Origin: Neoceratodus forsteri
Lineage: Eukaryota; Chordata; Ceratodontiformes; Ceratodontidae
Length of the DNA: 64,000 bases
Direction of reading: 5' to 3'
Assembly: GCA_016271365.2 (NCBI GenBank)
Contig: JADMNL010000023.1
Coordinates: forward strand, 607,256,001-607,320,000
The notes under the pieces were generated by a model that did no database searches, was not told where the DNA came from, and was given only the letters and a program-made list of their open reading frames with translations. Shown here one piece after another: positions 34,645-45,606 of this stretch. A program made the position numbers and the translations under genes. Numbering within the stretch: the first letter of the stretch is position 1; every line of letters begins with the position of its first letter.

Positions 34645-37600
34645 AGCACAGTCAATCAATCAATCAATCAATCAATCAATATCATTATTTATCCAGGCGG
34701 ACACCATTGAGCAAGCTCATTTACAAGGTGGACCTGCAACATACATGTAGTAATACATTTAAGAAATTGGTACATTCAAGGAGCACAGATTAAGTACAGT
34801 AATACATTTACACAGTGGATACATTTAAGGGATCACAGGTTAATTATTACAGTGGTCGAACATAGCTCATTTACAAGGTGGACCTGAACATACATGCAGT
34901 AATACATTTAAGGAATTGGTACACACAAGGAGCACAGATTAATTACAGGAATACATTTAAACAATGGATACATTTAAGGGATCACAGGTTAATTACAGTG
35001 GTCGAAAACGATCATATGACAGAGTAGGAACTCTAGACCTTACAAAATCAATGGGGCCAGTCTGTTTGTAAGGGATAGCAGTCAGCCAAAATAGTGCAAG
35101 TGCTTAGTTTAGTATCGAAGCAAGTGGGTCCCTGCTGGGAATAATCGATCTTGGTGATGGACAGGAGTGGGAATTAGAGTTGAGGTCACTGGATGAACCT
35201 GGAAGTGATAGAAAAATTTTTTTAGTGGTAAGGGCTATTAGGTACGCTGCGTAGCAGCTGCATTTTCAGTGATGACATTCACGATATAGCTTTTAAATGT
35301 GACAAGGCTAATAGGGATCTCAGTTTTAAGGATTTATGGAGCTTGTTCCAGAGTGAAGGGAGCGTGAAACTTATAGCGGCTCCCAGCGAGTGTGTGCCCT
35401 AGGTGTTCACAGGGAAATTATGGAACAGCTTCTAAGGGCATAGCTTCCAGCAATGATAGGGTTAGGCAATCAGCAATATACTGGAGAAGTTTGCCTACAA
35501 TAGATCTAAATGTCCAGAGGGTCGCGTCATGTCGCACCTATACTGTAATGAGCTCCAGCCTACCAGAGAGGGAGCAATGATGAGAGGCACGAGGAAGGTC
35601 TGAGATGAAACGTAAGGCACTCTGGTACAGTGTATCCAGTTTCCTGAGGTAGGAGGCAGAGCATGCTATATATGAGGTCAGCATAGTCAATTATTGAGAG
35701 GAATGTTGATTGGACTAGTAGCCTCTTAGCTTCAGTGGTTAGCAGCCATCTCATCCTGTAGAAAGGCAAGTCTTTGTCTTAGCTTCCTCAGCAGGTCGTC
35801 CAAATGGTCTGTAAAGGAGAATTTTAGGTCAATCCAGACCCCAAATATTTGAATTTCATGACATATTCAAGTTTTTCTCCCAGAATCGTGGAGATGGGGC
35901 GGTGTACAAGTTGCTGCTAGATAGGAGCGGTGCCACAGGTGAGAGTAACATGGCTTTGGTATTCTTTGCAATGAGAAGTAATTTTCTTCTAAGGAGTTGC
36001 CATTGCAGGAGGTCAAAGTCTTTTGAATGTCAGTGTCTATATTATTGATATAGATGGCAATAGTAGTCGTCCAGGATGAAGCCCTGGGGACCCCCTGAAT
36101 AGCAGAGTGGTGAGGAAAGTTCACCTTCAGCCTTTACCTATTGGTACCTGTCAGACAGGTAGTTGTGAAACCAGCTTAAAGAAGTGGGGTCCAATCCTAG
36201 CGATTCTAGTGAGTAGAAGAGAATATAGTGGTCTACCATGTCAAATGCTTTACTTATATCAAGGAATACAGCACAGACGTACTTCTTGCAATCTAAATCT
36301 TGTTGCCAGTCATTTGCTACCTTGGCTAGTGCTGAGATTGAACTATGCTTCAATCTGAACCCAGATTGAGGGTTTAAAAATGTAGTATTGTCAATAAAGG
36401 ATCTCAGTTTGGAGTTCATGATTTTTCCAAGAGTTTCGAGAGGGTGGGGAGAAGGAGATCGGCCTATAATTGTTTAGATCGCAGGGATCTCCAGATTTGA
36501 ATAACGGGATAACATGAGCAGTTTTCCATATTTGGGGTAGGGTTCCTTGAGATAGTGACAAGTTAAACAGGTGCGTAATTGGAGGTGCAAGAACGTGGTA
36601 AGCTAGTTTTTAGAAAATAGGGCTCTACTTGTCTGCGCCGCGCCTTTCTTAGAGTCCAATTGTAGAAGTAGATCTTCCACCTCCTTAAGGAGACAGGGAG
36701 GAAGGAAAAGTCTGGCATGTGGAACCAGATTTAGTAGGTTGAACACCGGAGGGTGCAGTTTACTTGCAGGAGAATTGTCAAAAGCTAAACCTGCCGTGGC
36801 GAAATTAGAGTTACATGCTTGCAGAATCTCAGTTTTATCATTTAGTATTGTATTCCCTGAAAGGACCTTGGGGAAGCGTGGTTTGTGACATGTGCCCGGA
36901 CACTTCTTTTAGTGTGGACCTGAATTTGGAGGGCTGATTTGAAGTTTTGTTAAGTTCAGTACGGAAGAAGCTAGCTTTGGTCACTTGAACATCTTGGTGC
37001 AGCTGTTCCTGGCTATTCTGAATAAGCACCAGTCTTCTTCCTTTTGAGATTTACGAGCCTTTTTCCATAATTTATCTCTAGAAAGAAGGGCAGCCTTGAG
37101 TTCCGCCAAGAACCATCGACATCTTTTGGCTTTTAAGCGCACTTTTGTCAGTGGTGCATGCAATGCTCAGAGCACTTAGTATGATCTCATGGAGAAAGGC
37201 ATAAGCTGCTTCCACTGATTTAGCCAAGTAGAAGCTCTGCCATAGCGGGAGCTATTTAGGTCCTGAGAAAATGCCTTCAGGTCAAGGACATTTTGACCTC
37301 CTGGTATAAAATTGTGATGTGGAAGACACTTTGGTAGCAGCTCAGACTCCTACTACCAGGTGATGGTCTCTGACATCCACGTCAAACGTCCCGACATGAG
37401 AGAAGGAGTAGGATTTATTTGTTAAAATTACATCCAGAAGTGAGCTTTTGTGAGGTTTTTCTGTTTATATGGATGGGCTCATTGTCAAGTAGAGAAAGCC
37501 CATGGGAGTCACAGAAGGCTTTCAGGGGAGTGAGGCTTCAAACAGCCAGTCGTAGTTGAGGTCTCCTAATATAATTGTTTCTAGGGGCTGGTATCCAAGT

Positions 37601-38250
37601 TGGAAGAGAGATGAGACAGGAGCTGTGAACCAGCCAGGTGGGGTCTGCAGCATCCTATGATTCAGAGAGCTAGAGATGAGGAAAGTACTAGTTTAATAGC
37701 CAAACATTCAAACCCATTTGCTATTGTGGTGGCATCAAGGGTGGAGACAGAGAACTTATCTTTGACATAAATGGCAACCCCACCACCTCTAGTCAGTCTG
37801 TCTGTTCTGAATAATTGCTAGTTCGGGATGTTGCTCTCCTGTCAGGCATGGTGGGTCTAAGCCAGGACTCAGAGACTACAAGCACATCAGGCTCCATGTG
37901 GATAACCCATGCTTGAATTAGAGTAAGTTTTTCAGAAGACTGCATACGTTGATATGCATGAAGCTGATTCCTTTAAAGTTTAATTTCAGATGGGAGAGAG
38001 GGCATGCATAGGGCCAGGATTGAGCTCAACATTTCCAGAGCAAAGAAGAAGTAAGAATACAAGTTTCTTTGAGATTACAATAGACAGTATAAGAGCACGA
38101 GCCCTTTCCTGCTACTTATTAATCCAGTCTTGTGGTGCCAGGGTTTACATTTAGGATGTGCAGTCCCAGGGTTACATAGGCTAGAACTCTAGCTAAATTA
38201 CTCCAAATGGCGCATTTGCCGGGGGCTGGTTAATACCATTTGCATGGGGA
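34645..38250 (-). mobile_element. L2-clade LINE (-) with EN and RT
   Basis: The tail is (ATTG)n at 34649-34680. The 3' UTR (34681-35400) contains a tandem duplication. RT motifs on the minus strand are RSFIDNTTFLNPQSGFRLKHSS, then VCAVFLDISKAFDMVDH and SWFHNYLSDRYQ (36420-36138). The PQGS-to-YADD palm region is near 36090-35950 and the C-terminal segment near 35770-35560. Upstream is the linker KRCRWFLAELKAALLSRDKLWKKAR (37110-37030, in short open pieces). The endonuclease (about 37990-37640) has FMHINVCSLL, DVLVVSESWL and a GGGVAIYV-type block. Stops and frameshifts make it inactive. It is the most complete L2 in the window and is followed upstream by GC-rich monomers. Confidence 0.8.
34714..35012. 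repeat. Tandem duplication (period 150 bp) in an L2 3' UTR
   Basis: AGCTCATTTACAAGGTGGACCT starts at 34714 and again at 34864. Both copies continue with TAATACATTTAAG, AGGAGCACAGATTAA and GGGATCACAGGTTAATTA, then CAGTGGTCGAA. The copies are about 90% alike by eye. Confidence 0.85.
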
Positions 38251-38729
38251 GCAGAGTGATGGTTTCTCCTTGGGGAGGATATATCGCTTGATGCAGCCAG
38301 CAGGAGAGGCATAGTGCAAGAATTAAATTCGGTCATGAATGGTAGACAATCTTGGGGTAGTAGATGCGTACTTCATGACTTGTAATTTTCTGGGATGTAG
38401 CCAATGAGTGGCACAGTAAGAAGAGTGGAGAGAGTGCAAGCTGCCAAATGTAATCCATAATGATATATGGAGCAGTGGAAGGAGGTTACTACTTATGGCG
38501 GTGCTGATTATGAACAGGCTAAAATAAATATTCAGGGGGTTTGGAAGAGGTATGGGGAGAGGGATTGAGATGACGGTATCGCATCGGATGCCTAATTGAA
38601 TATGCCAGTGGTACGATTTAAAACAGGTGGATATATGTTTAAGGCATCAAGGATAGGGCAGGGATGCATCAGGAACCATTGAGGTGGGGCTAGGAGGCCT
38701 ATAAAGTTAGTGACAGGGGTGGGGAAGGG
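38251..38729 (-). other. Probable 5' UTR/ORF1 region of the L2
   Basis: Lies between the L2 endonuclease and the tandem monomers. No ORF1 motif was recognised. Assignment to the L2 rests on position only. Confidence 0.3.
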
Positions 38730-39690
38730 CGGGTGGGCAAAATTTGTGGCTTTGCCATACCTTCTGCCTTCGAGTCTGAGCAAGTGGTCCGGGCTGGCTC
38801 GGAAGGCCGCCCCGCCTGGCAGCCAAGGGTCCTCCTGGGTGGCTGAGTTGGAATCCCAGTCGGGTTCACAGCTGAGGGGAAGAGAGAGAGAGTCAAATTA
38901 AAAGAGATGCTCCACTAAGGCCAGCAATCAGTTGAAGACCAAATTTGTAGTGAAGGGACAGCGATTTTTGGCGCCTGCAGTCTGGAAGAGCTACAGAGAC
39001 AGGAAAGGGCTGTATCACTTAGCTGTGAGGCTGGGATTTAGGTTTTATCAGCAAAAACACACTAGCAAGAATGCATACAGTACATTTCAGTAACTTATTT
39101 AAACAAAAGCAGTTAAAACAGCTCTTTTTGCACATTTTAGTCTAGGTAAACCAGAGGGAGTAAGAAGACTAATTGAGCAAGCCAGAGAAGAGGCACTCAT
39201 GCTCGATTGGTTTGGCGCTTTGACATACCTCTCTGTCTTCTTAGTCCGAGCAAGTGGTCTCGGTGGCAGCTCGAAGTGCCATCCACCCGGTGGCTGCAGT
39301 CCTCCTGGGTGGCTGAGCTGGAATCCCAGTCGGGTTCACGGCTCTCTGCCTTCCGAGTTTGAGCAAGTGGTCTCGGGCGGCGGCTGAAGCACCATCCGCG
39401 GTGGCTGCGGTCCTCCTGGGTGGCTGAGCTGGAATCCCAGTCGGGTTCACCGCTCTCTGCCTACGAGTCCAAGCAAGTGGTCTCGAGCAGCGGCTCGGAA
39501 GTGCTGTCTGCCCAGTGGCCACTGTCCTCTTGGGTGGCTGAGCTGGAATCCCAGTCAGGTTCACGGCTCTCTACCTTCCGAGTCCGAGCAAGTAGTCTCA
39601 GGCGGTGGCTTCAGAAGCGCAGTCCACCGGTGGCCGTGGTCCTCCTGGGTGGCTGAGCTGGAATCCCAGTCAGCATAGTGCGGAATCCCA
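38730..39690 (-). repeat. GC-rich 111-114-bp tandem monomers 5' of the L2
   Basis: One monomer lies at 38730-38880 and about four more at 39205-39690. Landmark CGGGTTCAC (or variant CAGGTTCAC) occurs at 39331, 39442 and 39556. GAGCAAGTGG-type sequence occurs at 38778, 39248, 39361, 39471 and 39586. A non-repeat stretch (38890-39200) separates the two groups. The spacing by the first landmark is 111 and 114, both multiples of three. A minus-strand frame (39564-39241) stays open across three units with the repeated peptide NPTGIPAQPPRRTAAT. This could be 5' UTR promoter monomers of the adjacent L2, or a repetitive coding region. Neither is proved. Confidence 0.65.
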
Positions 39691-40894
39691 GTCGGCACAG
39701 TGTTAGTCATCTGGGGCTATGCAATGTCATAACTGTAAGAAGGTTGGTACCACTTGGAGAAGATTGCCCATCCAACCTCACCCTCACCATAGGCCTGCTT
39801 CTGGGCAACAGCTATAGTTTTGTTGGCCACTGACAACACCCCAGTGGTTCAGTATTCCCCACCCGCCCCCATTCCAAAACACTTCCTGGCATGCAGTTAG
39901 TCCCTCCTCCTATCCCATCTCCCACTATATTGTGATCAGATGGATCCCATACCCTCTCTAGCCCTTCCTGTGTTGTAGTGGTATTCCTGTTCATGGCTCA
40001 GTGACCCCCAACACAACAGGCAGAGGGTCACCAGCACTTGCAATGGAATTTGGGGGCTGCCATGATCTGTCCCCACTCCCTTCCCAGCACATTGTAAACG
40101 AGATGGGAAGGGTTACAAGTTGCACCCTGTAAGCATAGCAGCAAGAGGGTCACAAGGAACTGTACTAATAGGCACAAAGTGGCCGCTGCACCAGCTGTGT
40201 ACCTCTCATTGTCCACTATGGATCCCAGACTTTGCAATGGATAGGGAATAGGCATTAGTATTTGAATGTACGTAAATGTCAGTAATGGGACAAAGTAAAC
40301 TGTTTTGAAATCACTGAGGTTAATAAAATAGAAAAACTAATGGATTTAAATGTTTATTTTAATAAATTCCTGGGGTAGGATTTTGAAATGGGCTGATGCC
40401 GACACTGTTCTATGAGCCACCTGCATCTGCATCCACCAGAATCTGTCTGCTGGTCACCAGTCCAATATTCAATAGAAGCACCTGATTGTGACAAGTCGAT
40501 GTTATTTATAATACTTTAAATCTAACTAGAAATGCAAGTATTTTTTCTGAATTTAGATGCAATTCTTGCTCCATGGATGTTAAGTACAAGGCTATTTATC
40601 TCAGGGAAGGTTTCTGCTGTCCATACCAGTGAATATAGAAGTATGCATTTGGCATACTGTCTAATTGACAGATTTTCTCCTTTCTATTGTGACCCAAGGA
40701 TGTCATGCCTAATTCCCACATGCTGTGAAATAATTTGAGCATAGGCAGGATTTTTAGACATGTTTTCACGTAGATGCATTTAAAATTCAGCTTGATTACA
40801 GCAGTTTAAAAATTCTGCCCTCCTGTTTAAAAAGAAATGCACATAAATGAGGACTGAGGCACCTTCACACAGGCTTTGATCCTATAAATTAGAT
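39691..40894. other. About 1.2 kb without recognised features
   Basis: Begins with a second truncated GGAATCCCAGTCGGCA copy at 39691-39700 and then becomes ordinary, unassigned sequence. Only short ORFs without domains. Confidence 0.35.
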
Positions 40895-41065
40895 ATCAAT
40901 CAATCATCAATCAATCTTTATTTAACCAGGCGAACTGGTTTGAGTGAACTCATTTTCAAGGTGGGCCTGGGAAGTTAAGATAAGTATATGGTACAATAAG
41001 AAACAGTATACATGATGCAGAATATGGATACACAAGATGAATACATAACAATGTGAGACTTATAC

Positions 41066-44000
41066 TAACATACTAAAATGCCAGCAGAATAGGGCCTAAT
41101 GGTCTTTCATGTCTGTCGCTTGGTCAGCCCCACCCTGGGAGCTGACCTTATGGCCCCTCGCCCTCTCTGGCTTCTCCTTCCCAGTCCCATATATTCTCGC
41201 TGCACTGGACTTTGCTTCCAGAACCTTTCCTTGTACCTGCCCCAACCCTCTTGAACCCCTCACCATCTCTGCTCTCCACCAGCCCCTGGGCAACGATTCC
41301 ATGGCTCCACCACCTTCTCAGTGAAGTAGCACCTTCTCCTTTCTCCCTGAATCTCCCTCCAGTTTCCATCCATGCCCACTAGTTGCCCCTCCTTCCTTCA
41401 GAGCACCCTGCCTGCTCCTCTTCCCCTATTTACCCCCTTCATGTACCTGAAGACCTCTATCATGTCCCATCTGTCCCTTCTCTCTCTTTCAGTATGTACA
41501 TATTTAGCTCTTCGAGCCTCTTCCCATAGGTCCTGTCCCCAAGCCCCAGATCATTTTGTTGCCCTCCTCTGGACCCTCTCCAGGAGTTCAATGTCCCTCT
41601 TTAAGTGTGGCCTCCAAACTGCATGCAATACACTAGGTGCGGCCTCACCAAGCAGTTATAAAGAGGGAGTATTACTTCCTCCTTCTGGAGGTGATCCCCA
41701 GCGATGCATCCTAGCATCCTGTTGGCCTTGCTGCTGCCTCCTACAAGTCTCTGAGTTGTTCATCTTGACATCCACCATCATCCCTAGGTCCCACTCAGCC
41801 ATCGAGATGTGTAGCATTTCTTGGCCCGGTTTCTAGCTCCCTGGTGAATACCTTGCATTTCCCTGCAGTGAACCTCAGCTTCCATTTTCTAGACCACCTT
41901 TCCAGAGCTTCCAGGTCCCCTGTTGGGCCACCGTCCTGCCTCCCATCCTTCCCAACCACCACTGCCCCCAGTTTTGAGTCATCGACAAGAGACTCATCTT
42001 ACTCCTGATACCCTTCCTTATGTCAGAGATGTAGGCATTGAACAGGAGGGCCCAAGGACCTATCCCTGAGGGACCCCATTAATGATCCTCTTTGGGATAA
42101 GACTAACCCACCACCCATGACCCTCTGGGTCCGGTCCTGGAGCCAACTGGCTATCCATTTGATCATCTGGTTCCCTACCCCCATTTCTCCCAGCTTATCA
42201 ACAGGATCCTGTGAGGAACAGAGACAAATGCCTTGCTGAAGTCAAGAAAGAAGATGTCACTGGTCTGCCCAGGTCCAAGGACTCGTCCCCTGTCATAGAA
42301 CTCACAAGGTTTGTCAGACACATTTCACTGGGACAAATCCATGCTGTCTGTCATCCAGGCACCTCTGACTTTTCCAGGTCCCCCCAGCCCTCCTTGACAA
42401 TGCCTCCATCAACTTGCTCACCATCAATGTCAGGCTGATGGGCCTGTAGTTCCCTGCCACCTCCCTTGATCCCCTTGTGATAGGCACTATATGTGCCACC
42501 TTCCAGTCCTGGGGTACCCACCCTGTCCTCAGAGAGATGATGAAAAGCTCCACCAGGGTTTTGCCAGGACATCCACCAGTTCCTTCAGCACTCTGGGATG
42601 TAATTTATCTGACCCTGGTGCTTTCTCCATCTTAAGGGACCTGAGGGCTTCTCTCAGTCTCTCTGCCATGATTTCCACCTCCGCTACCTTGTCCCCTGCT
42701 TTGCCTTCCTCCCTCCTGCAATTGATGGCCCCTTTCCCCAGACCCACCGATCGGTAAGGGTCCCCCTTCTCAGTTTCACTATCTCCTCCATGTATGATGC
42801 AGCCCTCCATTTTCCTTGGTGAAAACTGAGGTGAAGTACTCATTTAGTACCTCAGCCTGCTCCCTCAGGTCTTGTGCCCATCCTCCCATTTTAGTCCTGC
42901 TAATCTGCCCCTTCACCCTTCATTTTCCCAATGTATCTAAAGAACCCTAGTTCCTCTCCTAATTTTCCTGGCCAGGTTCTGCTCCTTCCTTGCCTTACCC
43001 GCTTTCACCACCCTAGTGGCCCTTCTGGCCATCTGCACGTGCTCCTCAATCTCTTTCATTCCTTGAGCACTTGAAATGCCTATAGGCTGCCTTCTTTCCC
43101 TCACCACCTTCTGAACCTCCCTGGTCCACCAGCAGGGTTTTGGGCCCTACTGCATTTTGTCTTACTCTTGTACAGGTGCTGGTAGCATCCTACACCTCCC
43201 TCCTGATGATTTCCCACCTACTGTCAGCATCCATGTTCCCCAATTCCAATCTAAATGCTCCTTAAGGATCCTTCCCATTTCCTTGAAATCTGCCCCCTGA
43301 AGTCAGTTACCTCCATCTTGGTGCAGCCTTCTACCCCTCCTAGGTCCAGGCAGAACCAGACCATAGCATGGTCACTCCTCGCCAACAGGTCCCTTATCTC
43401 CAGGCCCCAATCTGGTCACTGTCTGCCCGGACCACATCCAGTATCCGCGTCTCCTGGTCGGTTCCTCCGCCTTCTGAGTTATGAGCAATCCTGAAAGACA
43501 TCCAACAACCTCTGTTCTCTGGCCACTGAGGATGTCATAGTCTCCAAGTCTGTTCCTGGCATGTTTAGTCCCCAACACCACCACCCTTCCCTGCCCAATC
43601 TGCAGTGTCTCCCAACATCTGCCACCAGACTCTCCTTCAGCTTCTGCCAGCGCAGGGCTCTATACACCACTCCTATTTTTACTCTCCCCCTTGTTATCAA
43701 GGTGACCCAAATCACCTCCACAGTTCCCTCCACCTCCTCCACTCCTCCTATGCCAATGCAGTTTTGACTATTATTGCTACCCTCCTCCTTTCCTCCCTCC
43801 CTCCCTCCTGTCCTTCCTGAACATGGTGTAACCCTCCAGGTTCAGGTCCGTCGTGCCCTGTGGTGGCCCAGGTCTCAGTGACTGCTGCCATATCCACCTC
43901 TCCTCAGTTTGCATCACCTGGTGCTCAGGCATTTTATTGCCCAAGCTCCTGGCATTTAGCAGGACTACCTTCCACCCTTTCCCTATACTTCCATTTCCCT

Positions 44001-45606
44001 GCACGCGTTCCCAGGGGATTCCAACTATCCCAGGTCTGCACCTTACCAGTCTGACTTTTCCTGCTTTCTCCAGCTCCCAGGGGTGGAGACAGAGTCCCTC
44101 CTTTATCAGACCCCTCGACAGCCTTTTCTCCCATCCCTTCCCCTTCACAAGTTTAAACCCCACCTTCACCAACGAACCCCTCTATTTTCAACTTAAGGTT
44201 TTCCTCCTCCAAAGTGAGATGGAGCTTATCTCTAGCATACAGCCCCTTATCTGCCTAGGTCTGCCCCAATCTCCCATCAACCCCATACCCTCTGGCCCCA
44301 CACCACTCCCTAAGCCACTGGTTTGTCCCTAATCTTCCTGTTGTGTTCCCCACTAGCCCTTGGCACTGGCAGGATTTTCAAGAAGGAAATTATGATCCTA
44401 TGTTATGACAGACCATGGCAAGCTCTCTGAACCTTGCCTGTATCTCTAGCTCACTATTTCCTCAATGTCATTGGTACCCAGGCAGACCTGTATGTCCTGG
44501 GAACCTCGACAATCCTCTGCTAGCTGATATACCTCATGCTTTGCCCTGTGCATCATTAGTCCAGGAAGCATTTTGTTCTAATTGGCAGGCTTCCTCCCTA
44601 TCCCATTTGATACCCTAATTATGGAATCACGCGCAGGAGCACTCTGACCACCCCTTTTCCTTCATTTCCCTTCAAGTCCCTCATCCTTTCTACTGGTCCC
44701 TCCACCCAGCCGGCTCCTTGCTCCTCCCCATCTGGGTGCCACCTGCTGCCCCTCCTTATTTATCCTGGCCACCCCATCCACTCCGATCCTATGCTCTCCT
44801 CCTCCTCCCGAGTATCCTTCTGTACCCCTCTACCACACCCCATCACTGATCGAGACTGGTCCTTCCCCCATCTAAACTAGCCTGGCTCGTCCTCCTTCCT
44901 TCCCGTCTCTGTTCAGCCTCTCTTGCCTGCTGTGCTCTCCTGGCCTAAACCCTCAGCTCCCTTTACTGTATCCTCCTTGTACTTCTGGTCCTTCTCCTTG
45001 CCCTTTCCTCCACACTGGTCCTTCTCCTTGTGCTTTCCTCACTCTACCCCTCCCACTCCCCGCTTTTCCCGTGTACCAAGTTCCCCTGTTCTTCCTGCTA
45101 TCTGGGCCCCGCCCTTCCCCCACTTCCTTCCATCTCAACCACCCCTGTCATGGCTACATCACCCCCTCATCCCCAAGTAGAAGAAGAGAATTGAAGCAGT
45201 TACTGAGCTTAAGGTCCGATCCACCTCCCTTGCTTCCTTCTGTTCAGACCCAGCCATCTGCCTACTTCCTTGAAAATGTCCTCCTTTGGCCCCCTCTGTA
45301 AGGGTCCCAGATACCTGCCTGCTTCCCTGGTAGTGTCCTCCTTTGGGCCCCCTGTCAGGGTCCCTATGTGACACCAGAGTACTCTCCTGCACTCCTTTCC
45401 CTATGTCCCCATCCCTAGTGCTTGGTGCAACCCCATCGAGGCCCTTGCCCTATTCCCCAACCATACCTCTCCCTTCCTCCCTCCAGCTGTCTCCTAATCC
45501 CCTCAACCTCCTCCCTAAGCTGTGCCAGCTGGTAACTCACTGGGCAACCATCAACTTCCAAGCCCGGTCCAGTATCATGGCTGCCCCACACCCTGTGTGA
45601 GAAATC
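41066..45606 (-). mobile_element. Near full-length CR1 (-), about 4.5 kb
   Basis: The largest CR1 here, close to full CR1 length. From its 5' end (45606 downward), ORF1 carries a coiled-coil-like LAQLREEVEGIRRQLEGG (about 45535-45480). The SGNH esterase region follows, with CLGTNDIEEI (GTND at 44478-44467). ORF2 endonuclease begins VVLLNARSLGNK (near 43980) and continues with LNLEGYTMFRKDR, GVVYRA and GLNMPG. RT motifs are GSDKLHPRVLKELVDV (about 42610-42560), GNYRPISLT, QHGF and VDDSK in place of FADD-TK (near 41990). The thumb is near 41600-41500. The 3' end is near 41066 in CATACTAACAT-type sequence. Many frameshifts. It sits in the same orientation inside an L2. Confidence 0.8.
44340..45600 (-). 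pseudogene. CR1 ORF1 with coiled coil and SGNH esterase remnant
   Basis: The N-terminal part has heptad-like LAQLREEVEGIRRQL. It is followed by two direct copies of a short motif, GHYQGSRQ and GHFQGSRQ (minus strand, about 45340-45250). The esterase block III GTND is clear. Blocks I and V are not certain. In CR1 and relatives ORF1 binds the RNA and the esterase supports retrotransposition. Broken by stops and frameshifts. Confidence 0.6.
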
